In this document: positions 35,654 through 43,584 of the stretch, piece by piece
Layout of the letters: each line of letters begins with the position of its first letter
Numbering within the stretch: position 1 is the first letter of the stretch
Assembly: GCA_029570245.1 (NCBI GenBank)
Contig: JAKQSH010000367.1
Span: 1-47,665 of the forward strand
DNA: 47,665 nt
Direction of reading: 5' to 3'
Source of the DNA: Deltaproteobacteria bacterium
GTDB taxonomy: Bacteria > Myxococcota_A > SURF-8
Position numbers and translations under genes: made by a program
The notes under the pieces: generated by a model
Told to the model about the DNA's origin: nothing
The model's input: only the letters and a program-made list of their open reading frames with translations
Database searches by the model: none

Positions 35654-36865
35654 GTGATCGAAGGTTGGTTCAGGGCAAAGGACGGCACTTCGCTGTATTA
35701 CAAAGTCGAAGGCGAAGGAATTCCCATTGTGCTTTCCGACGGCATCGGCTGCGACGGTTACGCCTGGGCGCATTTTCTGCCGTTCTTCAGAGACAGATTC
35801 AAAATCGTACACTGGCATTATCGCGGTCACGGACGCAGCGAAATGCCGCACGACATGGAATATGTTTCAATTCCCGATATCTGCGAAGACATGAATTGCC
35901 TCTTCGAGGAACTCAAGCTGGAGCCGGCAATAATCGTCGGGCATTCCATGGGCGTCCAGGTGGTGCTTGAATTCTGGCACATGTTCCCCGAAAAAGTGCG
36001 CGCCATAATTCCGGTGCACGGCAGCTACGGTCATCCGCTCGACACTTTCCACGATAACAGAATTCTGGCGACGCTTTTCCCGTATCTTAAAAAATTCGCC
36101 ATCGAACATAAGGCGGCGGCGCAGAAGTTCTGGGAAGCCATAGTGCCGACCAAACTGGCGATGCTGGTTGCAACCACCTTCGAGGTCAACGGGCGGCTCA
36201 TCAACGAAGACGAATTCTGGCCTTACTTCGAGCACATCGGATACGTTGACGTGGAACTGTTTGTGCGCATGCTCGAAAAGGCGCAGAACCACGACGCGCA
36301 GCACTTTCTTAAAGACATCAACGTGCCGGTGCTTATTATCGGCGGCGAAAAGGACACCTTTACGCCCGGCTGGCTGGCGCGCAAAATGGCGCGCATGATT
36401 CCGGGCGCGCAACTTATGATGATTCCCACCGGCAGCCATACCGGCATGATGGAAATTCCAGAACTCTTCCTGCTGCGCGTGGAAAAATTCCTGGAGAAGA
36501 AAGTTCTCTCAGCCTCAGCGCCTGTCAAGCCCCCTGTAAAAACAGCGGTTTCTGAAGCTGCCGAACCCGTCAAAGCCGTAATTCCGACTGATAAACCGGC
36601 AGAAAAGAAAAAGCCCTCAACGGCGAAGAAACCGGCAGCAGCCCCCAGGAAAGCCGCCGCAGTCGCACCGGCACCTGCACCCGCGAAAACGCCCGCACCC
36701 GCAGAGGCGAAAAAAACGGCGGCGAAAAAAGCCGCACCGACCGCAAAGAAACCGGCTTCCACCGCAAAAAAAGCGCCTGCGGAATCAAAAGCGGTGGCAG
36801 CAGAGAAAACAGCGCAGAAGAAAACCGCCGCAAAAAAGACGGCGGCGAAAAAAGCAGCTAAATAA
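35654..36865 (+). CDS. alpha/beta hydrolase with Lys/Ala/Pro-rich histone-like tail
   Basis: 403 residues from GTG 35654, which has GGAGG five to six bases upstream; the ATG at 35642 overlaps that ribosome site. The hydrolase has GHSMG (Ser98), GGEKDTFTP (Asp234) and GSHTGMM (His262), a full triad. From about residue 285 on, the protein is a roughly 115-residue tail of AAKK, TAKKPA and APAP repeats, as in histone H1-like proteins and the phasin PhaF. Such tails bind DNA or polyphosphate-like polyanions. A hydrolase with this tail next to a PhaR gene 3.5 kb away hints at polyhydroxyalkanoate granules, but this is speculation. Confidence 0.85.
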   Translation: MIEGWFRAKDGTSLYYKVEGEGIPIVLSDGIGCDGYAWAHFLPFFRDRFKIVHWHYRGHGRSEMPHDMEYVSIPDICEDMNCLFEELKLEPAIIVGHSMGVQVVLEFWHMFPEKVRAIIPVHGSYGHPLDTFHDNRILATLFPYLKKFAIEHKAAAQKFWEAIVPTKLAMLVATTFEVNGRLINEDEFWPYFEHIGYVDVELFVRMLEKAQNHDAQHFLKDINVPVLIIGGEKDTFTPGWLARKMARMIPGAQLMMIPTGSHTGMMEIPELFLLRVEKFLEKKVLSASAPVKPPVKTAVSEAAEPVKAVIPTDKPAEKKKPSTAKKPAAAPRKAAAVAPAPAPAKTPAPAEAKKTAAKKAAPTAKKPASTAKKAPAESKAVAAEKTAQKKTAAKKTAAKKAAK

Positions 36866-36892
36866 ACATTATTTCTCAGCCACGTAAAAAAT

Positions 36893-37915
36893 TCACCGCA
36901 GCAGTTTTCTGATTGTGCGGGTTGGAACAAAGCGCCTGCCGATGATTTCGATGAAGCGCCGCAGATCGCGCCTGTACAAGGCATGGTTGTAGAAGCAGCG
37001 GTAAAAGCAGGTGCAGTCTGGCGGAACCAGGCGCGCCACTTCGCGCTGCATGACATCATAATTGCGTACATGAGCGGCGTTTACATCCGAAGCCGGGCGG
37101 TCGTGGCAGGGCTGAACCCGCCCGTCCGGCGCCACCGTAAAATAACCGTCGGCGGCGTAGCAGGGCATGCGGAAACGTCCGCGCGCGAACTCCAGCATGT
37201 CGTCTAAAAAGCGGTCACTTTCCGAAACGCGACAACCGGCCCGGCGCAGACGTTTCAGCTCTTCCGTAACCGCTTCAAGCCGGGCGAAATCTTCCTCTCC
37301 TGCAAAAGTCAGTTCTGGATGATGCCCGCGATACTCGAAGTTTTCTTCAGGTGCGGCGGTGTGCACCATGGAGAATGTAACGTCGATGCCGGCTTCATCG
37401 GCCATGCGCACTATGCGCGGCGCTTCCTCAACGTTGAGACGCGTCAGCGTTACAATGGCTTCGGTTGAGAATCCGTATTTGCGGGAGGCGCGTTTAATCA
37501 GCTCCAGGCGTCCGAAAGCGTCCTTGCGGCTGGGTCCGGCGCCGTCGATGAGATCGAAGGAGAATGTCAGAAAATCGAGCCTGCGCAGAGTTTCGAGCCG
37601 GGCTTCGTCAAGCAGCAGACCGTTGGTGATTACGGAAGTCACCGCACGCGGCGAAGCGTAATTGACGAGTTCCGCCAGGCCGTCATACAAAAGCGGCTCG
37701 CCGCCGGTGAAGACAAAGGCGCGATGCCCGCCCGAAATAAAAAGGTCGATAACGCGTTTCCATTCCGCCGCAGTCAGTTCTTTTTCGGGGGCTTTGCGAA
37801 TGACCTGACAGTAGTCGCATTGCAGATTGCAGCGACGCGTGAGCATCAACCCCACGCCGGTCAGTTTGTGCGTAAAAACCATACTGCCGAATTTTATGAG
37901 GCGCGAGATTTTCAT
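36893..37915 (-). CDS. radical SAM protein paired with a methyltransferase
   Basis: 340 residues. CNLQCDYC (Cys29, 33, 36) for the SAM cluster, then FVFTGGEPLLYDG and VITNGLLL. The C-terminal region has a few further cysteines (MPCYAADGYF, VQPCHDRP, DCTCFYRCFYNH), a short SPASM or twitch-type auxiliary site. The ATG overlaps the stop of the methyltransferase gene by four bases (ATGA), so the two are made together. No precursor peptide was seen nearby; the target is unknown. Confidence 0.87.
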   Translation of the reverse strand: MKISRLIKFGSMVFTHKLTGVGLMLTRRCNLQCDYCQVIRKAPEKELTAAEWKRVIDLFISGGHRAFVFTGGEPLLYDGLAELVNYASPRAVTSVITNGLLLDEARLETLRRLDFLTFSFDLIDGAGPSRKDAFGRLELIKRASRKYGFSTEAIVTLTRLNVEEAPRIVRMADEAGIDVTFSMVHTAAPEENFEYRGHHPELTFAGEEDFARLEAVTEELKRLRRAGCRVSESDRFLDDMLEFARGRFRMPCYAADGYFTVAPDGRVQPCHDRPASDVNAAHVRNYDVMQREVARLVPPDCTCFYRCFYNHALYRRDLRRFIEIIGRRFVPTRTIRKLLR

Positions 37916-38571
37916 CTGACTACGCCGATCTTGCGATTTCGCAGCACCAGCGCATATTTGGGTCCGCCCGCCCCTATGAATTCGGGCAGGTACTTTACGT
38001 CAAGAGCAGCCATTTCAAGCGGCAGAGGCAGGCGCAGCACATACGCCGCCTCGCAGCGCCATCCGGCGCGTTCAGCTTCGGCCCGCAGTGTTTTAAGCGT
38101 AATCGCTCTTACGCGTTCGCCTTCAAGCAGCGATTGTGCGGCAAACCAGGGTATAACCGCCGGACAGTATGGATTCGCTTCAAAAATCACCGCCATCCCG
38201 CCGGGCCGTACTATGCGCGAAAATTCCTCAAGCGTCTGAACGCGCGCCGGGCTTTCGTAATGGTGAAACAACGAAAAAGCCGTCACGGCGTCGAATTCGT
38301 CGTCGGAAAAAACCAGCCGCACCGGATCGCCGGGCGGAGGCTGCAGAATCCAGTCAACTCCGGCAAGTCTGCGCTCACGGGCCTTCCGCAGATTGCTTTC
38401 AAGCAGATCGGAAGCCGCCAGTCTGCCGAAGTGACCGGCCAGCTCGCATTCGGCGCGCCCGTCCATGCAGCCGATGTCGGCCAGCGCCAGATGTTCAGGT
38501 GTGCCGAGATGCTTTTTCAGCACCTTCAGCAGCAGCCCGGTCTGGATTTTCCACAACCTGTCGAACAGCAT
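37912..38571 (-). CDS. class I SAM-dependent methyltransferase
   Basis: 219 residues from ATG 38571, which has AGGAAGGA about six bases upstream; a longer frame up to 38763 begins with sequence unlike the family and no ribosome site. ALADIGCMDGRAE is SAM motif I, SDDEFDAVTAFSLFHHYE motif II/III, IVRPGGMAVIFEANPY the usual motif after it. Typical small-molecule methyltransferase of the Methyltransf_11 group. First gene of a two-gene operon with a radical SAM protein, so the two may act on the same product. Confidence 0.87.
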   Translation of the reverse strand: MLFDRLWKIQTGLLLKVLKKHLGTPEHLALADIGCMDGRAECELAGHFGRLAASDLLESNLRKARERRLAGVDWILQPPPGDPVRLVFSDDEFDAVTAFSLFHHYESPARVQTLEEFSRIVRPGGMAVIFEANPYCPAVIPWFAAQSLLEGERVRAITLKTLRAEAERAGWRCEAAYVLRLPLPLEMAALDVKYLPEFIGAGGPKYALVLRNRKIGVVR

Positions 38572-38844
38572 TGATATCCTTCCTGATGTTGCTCTGAAAA
38601 TTCTAACCCAGTCCGGCTCATACACACAAAATATATGAATATTTTCCATTTCGGCTTCTGACAGTGGCATAATACGCACACAGAGTCGCGGTTTATCCTG
38701 AAGGAGAAAACTGCGGGAACGATGAACAATAATGATTCGACAGTGGGGGAGTAGGAACGGCAAGGTATCGGCATTGCCGTGCGGACAACGAAGGCGGCAG
38801 AAGTCCTTCTGGCGGATTCTGTGAATTCGTGGTAATAATAGAAA

Positions 38845-40245
38845 ATGTTTAAAAAAGAACAGCTATGGAAGAGGATACTGTTTCTGGGCGATTTTCTGAT
38901 CGTGGCCCTTTCGGTTTATATCGCCCTTATTCTGCGTTTTTCCTTCGACCCCTACCAGTGGTTCAGCAGCGCCTTCGATCCTTTCAGGGTCTTCACCGGC
39001 GCTTCCACAATTTCCATTGCGGTGGTCATGCTGGTTTTTTCGCTTACTGAAATGTACCGCATCGACGTTAACCTGAACCGATTGAAGCAGATAATACGAC
39101 TTATGATGGCGCTTCTGGCTTCGATGATAATTCTGTCTTTCGTGTTCTACTGGATTCCGCATTATCGCCTCCTGCGGCTGGGTCAGATTTACATGTTCGT
39201 CTCGATGTTCGTGGTGCTGGCCGCCTGGCGTTACCAGTTTTTCACACGCGTGTTTCCGCGTCTGCCGCGCAAGCGTGTACTCATAGTCGGCGCAGGTGAC
39301 AGCGGACGGATGATGATGGACGCCTTCAACACGCATCGCGACTCGCTTTACGAACCGGTCTGTTTTCTTGACGACAATCCGCAGCTGCACGGAGAAGAAA
39401 TAAGCGGGCTCAAGGTCCTGGGCGATTCCGACAAATTGGAATCATGCATCGACAGCCTGAACATCGACACAATAGTGGTGGCGGTGAAGGACAAAATCGG
39501 AGAGAAGCTCACCCGCAACCTGTTGAACTGCAAAATCAAGGGAAAACACATTGTAGACGCCTCCAGCGTTTACAGGGAAATTTCCGGCAAAATCCCGATT
39601 CTGCACATGCAGGATCAGTGGTTCATTTTCGGCCCCAGTTTTCAGCTGGCCGCCAACGTATGGACGCGACGTTTCCAGCGCGTTTTCGACATCTGCGTCA
39701 GTGTCTTCATGCTGTTGCTGTGCGCACCCCTCATGCTGCTGGCTTATCTGGCCGTCAGGCTTTCGTCTCCCGGCCCCGCAATTTTCAAACAGGAACGCGT
39801 CGGTCTGAACGAAAAACCCTACATGCTGTACAAGTTCAGAACCATGGTGCAGGACGCAGAAAAAAACACCGGAGCCGTATGGGCGCAACAGAACGACCCG
39901 CGCGTTACCGGATTAGGGCGCTTTCTGCGCCGCAGCCGCATCGACGAGCTTCCGCAGCTGTGGAATGTGCTTAAAGGCGACATGAGTTTCATCGGTCCGC
40001 GTCCCGAAAGGGCAGAGTTCGTCGAAAAACTCAAGCTGCGCATTCCGTATTATTCGCTGCGCTTCATTATGAAACCCGGCCTGACCGGCTGGGCGCAGGT
40101 TAATTACCGTTACGGCGCCAGCGAGGAAGACGCGCTGGAAAAACTGAGATACGAACTTTACTACCTTCAGGAAATGTCTATTTTCCTGAACCTGATAATA
40201 ATGGTGCGCACCGTTCAGACTGTGCTGTTTCATCGTGGGTCGTAA
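38845..40245 (+). CDS. polyprenyl-phosphate sugar-1-phosphate transferase (WcaJ/WbaP type)
   Basis: 466 residues. N-terminal four to five transmembrane helices (from about 10 to 125), a Rossmann-like middle domain (KRVLIVGAGDSGRMMMDAF), one more helix near 287-310, then the catalytic C-terminal domain: FKQERVGLNEKPYMLYKFRTM, RRSRIDELPQLWNVLKGDMSFIGPRPER and PGLTGWAQVNYRYG. These are the bacterial sugar-transferase motifs of enzymes that start exopolysaccharide or O-antigen repeat units by placing a hexose-1-phosphate on undecaprenyl phosphate. The ribosome site is poor. No other capsule genes are adjacent in the window. Confidence 0.93.
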   Translation: MFKKEQLWKRILFLGDFLIVALSVYIALILRFSFDPYQWFSSAFDPFRVFTGASTISIAVVMLVFSLTEMYRIDVNLNRLKQIIRLMMALLASMIILSFVFYWIPHYRLLRLGQIYMFVSMFVVLAAWRYQFFTRVFPRLPRKRVLIVGAGDSGRMMMDAFNTHRDSLYEPVCFLDDNPQLHGEEISGLKVLGDSDKLESCIDSLNIDTIVVAVKDKIGEKLTRNLLNCKIKGKHIVDASSVYREISGKIPILHMQDQWFIFGPSFQLAANVWTRRFQRVFDICVSVFMLLLCAPLMLLAYLAVRLSSPGPAIFKQERVGLNEKPYMLYKFRTMVQDAEKNTGAVWAQQNDPRVTGLGRFLRRSRIDELPQLWNVLKGDMSFIGPRPERAEFVEKLKLRIPYYSLRFIMKPGLTGWAQVNYRYGASEEDALEKLRYELYYLQEMSIFLNLIIMVRTVQTVLFHRGS

Positions 40246-40253
40246 TGCATCGG

Positions 40254-40283
40254 TTGACAGATGACCCTCAAATGTGTTATTGA
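40254..40283 (+). promoter_or_regulatory. possible promoter of phaR
   Basis: Perfect TTGACA (40254-40259), an 18-base spacer and an extended minus-10 TGTTATTGA, about 37 bases before phaR. The minus-10 is weak, so this is tentative. Confidence 0.4.
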
Positions 40284-40319
40284 GCCGGTTCAGGGCGAAT
40301 ATGAAAGCAGGAAACACTG

Positions 40320-40907
40320 ATGGAAAATTCCACGCAGATAATCATAAAAAGATATGCCAACCGCAAACTCTACGATACCAGTCGCAGCCGTTACGTCACG
40401 CTTGAGGAAATCTCTCAGATGGTGCACGACGGGCACGACGTGAAAATACTCGACCATAAATCCAAAAAAGACATCACTTCCATTACGCTGGCGCAGATCA
40501 TCTTCGAAAAAGAAAAGAAGCAGCGCATACTGCCGTCTTCAACGCTTATCGACACCATACGCTCCGGCGGCGAAGCCATTTCGGGCTTCATCCAGAAAAC
40601 CGTCAAGTTCGGCAGACTCAAGGAAGATGTTGAGAAAACCAGCGAAACATTCGAGCGGCTCCTGAGTTCCAAGGTAATTTCCCGTGACGAATGGGTAAAA
40701 CTGCTGCACGATCTTTACGACGCCAGCTTCCAGAATCTTGAATCCCTGCAGAAAAGAGTGGACGAGAAAATCAAGTCCGCCGCCGGACAGGTTTCCAACC
40801 TGGGACTGATGCGCCGCGAAGTGGACGCCATTAAAGCCCAGGTGGCGCTGCTTGAAGAAAAAATAGATTCCCTCGAAAAAACGATCAGAGAAAACAGCCC
40901 GGAATAA
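40320..40907 (+). CDS. phaR: PhaR-type polyhydroxyalkanoate regulator
   Basis: 195 residues. IIIKRYANRKLYDTSRSRYV, then LEEISQMVHDGHDVKI, is the N-terminal PHB/PHA accumulation regulator DNA-binding domain; LAQIIFEKEKK matches the following PHB_acc region. The C-terminal half is a long coiled coil (about 100-190) of a phasin-like type. PhaR represses phasin genes and senses PHA granules. No phaC or phasin gene is in the window, so its PHA role is inferred from the family. Confidence 0.92.
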   Translation: MENSTQIIIKRYANRKLYDTSRSRYVTLEEISQMVHDGHDVKILDHKSKKDITSITLAQIIFEKEKKQRILPSSTLIDTIRSGGEAISGFIQKTVKFGRLKEDVEKTSETFERLLSSKVISRDEWVKLLHDLYDASFQNLESLQKRVDEKIKSAAGQVSNLGLMRREVDAIKAQVALLEEKIDSLEKTIRENSPE

Positions 40908-40922
40908 TCAAATCTCACGCTC

Positions 40923-41549
40923 TCAGTCGCTTTCGATACTTTCGAGCAGCTGCGGCAGTTCGGCCAGACTGTTGATGTGCCAGTCTCCACCGCAGTGACG
41001 GTCAGGCCCGACGATTACGCAGCGGATTCCGCCGTTCCGCGCCGTCATTACATCGAATTCCGAATCCCCAACCAGAACGCATTCCCGCGCTTCCACCGCC
41101 AGACGATCCAGAATGGTTTCCACCACAATCGGGTAGGGCTTGGGCCAGGCCAGCGTGCGGGCATGAACGACATATTCGAAATACTGCGCCAGACCGAAAT
41201 GCTCCAGCACTGCAGGCGTGGAGTCGCCGCGATTGGTGGCGATGGCCAGCCGGTAACGCCCGGCGCACCATGCAACGGCCTCGGCGGCGTAGGGTTTCAA
41301 CTCCAGGTGGTTCAGATGCCCGCCCATGTCGTAAACTTCTTCCTTGAATTTGCGGGCCAGTTCGCGCTTGGCCGGATCGGGAATGAGTTTCTCCAGAATG
41401 CCTTTTTCGGAGCCGGTGTAAAAATACTCCTGCTTATCGACAGGAAAAGGTTCGTCTATGTATTCGAAAAGACGGCGGAAGAAAATCAGTATGGCGTCGG
41501 CGGAGGAAATCAGCGTTTCATCCAGATCGAAAATAACGGCTTTGAGCAT
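40923..41549 (-). CDS. HAD-superfamily phosphatase, phosphoglycolate phosphatase-like
   Basis: 208 residues from ATG 41549 with AAGGA seven bases upstream. VIFDLDETLISS is HAD motif I with the nucleophile Asp, AIATNRGDST motif II, KPYPIVVE motif III and VLVGDSEFDVMTARNGG motif IV. The alpha-helical cap lies between motifs I and II, as in Gph-type phosphatases. The substrate cannot be assigned. Convergent with phaR (15 bases between stops); divergent from the AT-rich toxin region to the right. Confidence 0.92.
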   Translation of the reverse strand: MLKAVIFDLDETLISSADAILIFFRRLFEYIDEPFPVDKQEYFYTGSEKGILEKLIPDPAKRELARKFKEEVYDMGGHLNHLELKPYAAEAVAWCAGRYRLAIATNRGDSTPAVLEHFGLAQYFEYVVHARTLAWPKPYPIVVETILDRLAVEARECVLVGDSEFDVMTARNGGIRCVIVGPDRHCGGDWHINSLAELPQLLESIESD

Positions 41550-41651
41550 ATGGCGTCCTTTCACTGCGAGTGCGGCTCGCGCGGAAATCTTAATGGTCTG
41601 TTTAACAGATTTGACTGATTGTGGCAAATATGGACTGAGCAGAATAAATAT

Positions 41652-41680
41652 TCGACATATATTTATGGCAAAGCTATAAT
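41652..41680 (+). promoter_or_regulatory. promoter P1 of the AbiF-like module
   Basis: TCGACA (41652-41657), a 17-base spacer and a perfect TATAAT (41675-41680). Would start RNA near 41687 and give a transcript of about 120 bases up to the terminator at 41809. Confidence 0.55.
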
Positions 41681-41712
41681 CAAAAAAAGATGTGAGAGAA
41701 AATATTTTACAC

Positions 41713-41740
41713 TTGACAGAGGCAATGCAACAGCTATACT
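41713..41740 (+). promoter_or_regulatory. promoter P2 of the AbiF-like module
   Basis: Perfect TTGACA (41713-41718), a 16-base spacer and TATACT (41735-41740), five of six consensus. It would start RNA near 41747, giving a transcript of about 60 bases before the terminator. Confidence 0.65.
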
Positions 41741-41746
41741 TAAATA

Positions 41747-41809
41747 CAGCATAGTCGCCAAGCCTCTATTCCTTCGGGAACACGCTCAAATGTGGCGGCT
41801 TTTTTTTTG
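41747..41809 (+). ncRNA. candidate small RNA antitoxin upstream of the AbiF-like gene
   Basis: Directly after promoter P2 lies a compact foldable unit. AGTCGCCA 41753-41760 pairs with TGGCGGCT 41793-41800 (one G-U), enclosing a hairpin TTCC/GGAA (41769-41772 with 41777-41780) with a UUCG tetraloop, and the outer stem is followed by a run of nine or ten T. It is thus a complete small transcription unit of promoter, structured RNA and terminator that ends 10 bases before the toxin start codon. RNA-antitoxin (type III) systems have exactly this order, with the toxin mRNA arising by read-through. Antitoxin function is inferred; the RNA could also be merely a terminator or leader. Confidence 0.55.
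41793..41809 (+). terminator. intrinsic terminator between RNA and toxin gene
   Basis: The 3' arm of the outer stem (41793-41800) and its T-run, which begins with the final stem base at 41800. It sits between the small RNA and the AbiF-like start at 41819, so it would limit toxin expression. Confidence 0.7.
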
Positions 41810-41818
41810 GGATTTGAC

Positions 41819-42733
41819 GTGAACGGCAGACTCGCTTATACAAAACCAGCTCTGACAACAGAGGCACAGGCCGAATTACTGCTGAGAAGAGGTCTGGTGG
41901 CAGACCGCAGCATTCTGATTGAACGTCTTTCACACGTCAACTATTACAGATTGAGCGCCTACTGGTATCCGTTCAAATTGCAGGATGACAATTTCAAGGA
42001 AGGCACATCCTTCGAACAGATATGGCGGCGTTACACTTTCGACAGACAGATACGTCTTCTTTTGATGGATGTGATTGAGAGAATTGAAGTTTCCGTAAGA
42101 ACCATCATGGTAAATGTGTTTGCACTGAAATTCGGGGCTTTCGGTCATCTGGAAGCCGCTAATTTTTCATCAGAACGAACTGGTGAAAATAATGACAGGC
42201 ATACCAAATTCCTGGAAAAACTCAGAGAAGAAGCAAAACGCAGTCAGGATGAATTCATAAGGCATTCCAGGATGACTTACTGCAAATGGCCCGATCTTCC
42301 TTTGTGGAAAGCCGCAGAAATAATGAGTTTTGGTAACATGTTCACCATGTTCAGAATGCTCGAACATAACCTGAAGAAAGAAATATCTTCAAGATATGAT
42401 CTTCCAGCTGTTGTTTTTGAAAGCTGGCTCGATTCTCTGAATTATATCCGCAATGTCTGTGCCCATCACGGCAGGCTCTGGAACAGAATTCTGGCTATAA
42501 AACCTAAAATACCTAACAGGAAGAATCGACCGGATTTTCATCATCCAATCAGTCTGGAAAATAACCGGATTTTCTCTCTGCTTACTGCATCAAAATACAT
42601 GCTTGATATCATAGCCCATCAAAGCAAATGGAAAAACAGGCTTATTTGCCTGCTGGAAGAGTATCCAGACATACCGATTAATGAAATGGGATTTCCTGAA
42701 AGATGGGAACAGATTCCGATCTGGATCGTATGA
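41819..42733 (+). CDS. Abi_2 family (AbiD/AbiF-like) HEPN protein, putative RNase toxin
   Basis: 304 residues from GTG 41819; an earlier GTG at 41792 would translate the terminator and T-run (AAFFLGF) and is rejected. TTGGGA provides a modest ribosome site. AYTKPALTTEAQAELLLRRG, then VNYYRLSAYWYPF, is the standard opening of the Abi_2 family. The HEPN signature RNVCAH (R211, N212, H216) followed by HGRLWNR is the RNase active-site pattern Rx4-6H. HEPN proteins of this group abort phage infection by cutting RNA and are considered relatives of the ancestors of Cas13. Line 42061-42120 has 21 G or C of 60, against 37 of 60 at 43261-43320 in fliA, indicating acquisition. Convergent with fliA. Confidence 0.88.
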   Translation: MNGRLAYTKPALTTEAQAELLLRRGLVADRSILIERLSHVNYYRLSAYWYPFKLQDDNFKEGTSFEQIWRRYTFDRQIRLLLMDVIERIEVSVRTIMVNVFALKFGAFGHLEAANFSSERTGENNDRHTKFLEKLREEAKRSQDEFIRHSRMTYCKWPDLPLWKAAEIMSFGNMFTMFRMLEHNLKKEISSRYDLPAVVFESWLDSLNYIRNVCAHHGRLWNRILAIKPKIPNRKNRPDFHHPISLENNRIFSLLTASKYMLDIIAHQSKWKNRLICLLEEYPDIPINEMGFPERWEQIPIWIV

Positions 42734-42755
42734 TTATTTTCCTACACGTCTATTT

Positions 42756-43538
42756 CTACACGTCCCGGCCCTGAAGCAGTTTGCGAAGTTTATCGACGGC
42801 CTGTTTGTGCAGCTGCGAAATGCGCGACTCGGAAAGGTCCAGCACCTGCCCGATTTCCTTGTAGTTGAGTTCCGAGTAATAATAAAGCGACAGCACCAGA
42901 TACAGCTTTTCCGGCAGTTCACGCAGAACAGTCGTCAGCTGTTCTATTATCGACTCCTGTTCGAGACGTTGGAAGGGTTCGCTGTGCTCCTCTGACGAAT
43001 AGTAATAATTGCGGGCGCGGTCTTCTCCGATATTCTGCTGAAAGTCCTCAAGGTCAAGAAAAACGTACTGCTGCGTTTCGTTCAGCAGTTCGTGAAGTTC
43101 ATCAATGCTGCACGCCAGACGTTCTGAAAGCTCCTCTTCGGTGGGCGGTCTGCCGTTTTCTGCTTCGATGGCTCGCGCGGCGTCCTCGATGCGGTTGGCC
43201 CGTTTGCGGTTCGAGCGCGAAAGCACGTCGTAGCTGCGCAATTCGTCAATGATCGCTCCGCGCACGCGCAGTTCGAGGTAGCGCCGGAAGCTTTTTCCGC
43301 GCGAGGGGTCGTATTTTTCGACGGCGTCCATCAGACCCAGAACGCCGGTAGAAACAAGATCGTCCAGAGCTATGCTGGAAGGCAGGCGGTTGTGAATGTG
43401 CAGGGCGATGCGTTTGACCTGCGGCAGATGATCGACTATGAGACGCTCACGGTAAGCGCGATCAGAGCGCTTGAGAGGTATTTCAAGGTCTTCCTTTTCG
43501 ACCTCGAATTCTTTTATGATGTCGTTTGCGTCTTCCAC
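42756..43538 (-). CDS. fliA: flagellar sigma factor FliA (sigma-28)
   Basis: 260 residues from GTG 43538, with AAGGGA six bases upstream; a longer frame to 43634 overlaps flhG and has no ribosome site. Region 2: HLPQVKRIALHIHNRLPSSI, LDDLVSTGVLGLMDAVEKYD and RGAIIDELRSYDVLSRSNRK, typical of FliA/WhiG. Region 3 includes RPPTEEELSERL, and region 4 ELPEKLYLVLSLYYYSELNYKEIGQVLDLSESRISQ with the helix-turn-helix for the minus-35 element. It directs transcription of late flagellar genes. Last gene in the flhA-flhF-flhG-fliA block. Confidence 0.94.
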   Translation of the reverse strand: MEDANDIIKEFEVEKEDLEIPLKRSDRAYRERLIVDHLPQVKRIALHIHNRLPSSIALDDLVSTGVLGLMDAVEKYDPSRGKSFRRYLELRVRGAIIDELRSYDVLSRSNRKRANRIEDAARAIEAENGRPPTEEELSERLACSIDELHELLNETQQYVFLDLEDFQQNIGEDRARNYYYSSEEHSEPFQRLEQESIIEQLTTVLRELPEKLYLVLSLYYYSELNYKEIGQVLDLSESRISQLHKQAVDKLRKLLQGRDV

Positions 43539-43584
43539 TTCAATTCCCTTTGAAGACGGTTGTTTATACGGAAAGTGTCCGGCG

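Noticed and set aside
41792..41818. Extended start for the AbiF-like protein
   Set aside because: Would translate the terminator stem and T-run into AAFFLGF, while family members begin near the AYTKP motif, matching GTG 41819.
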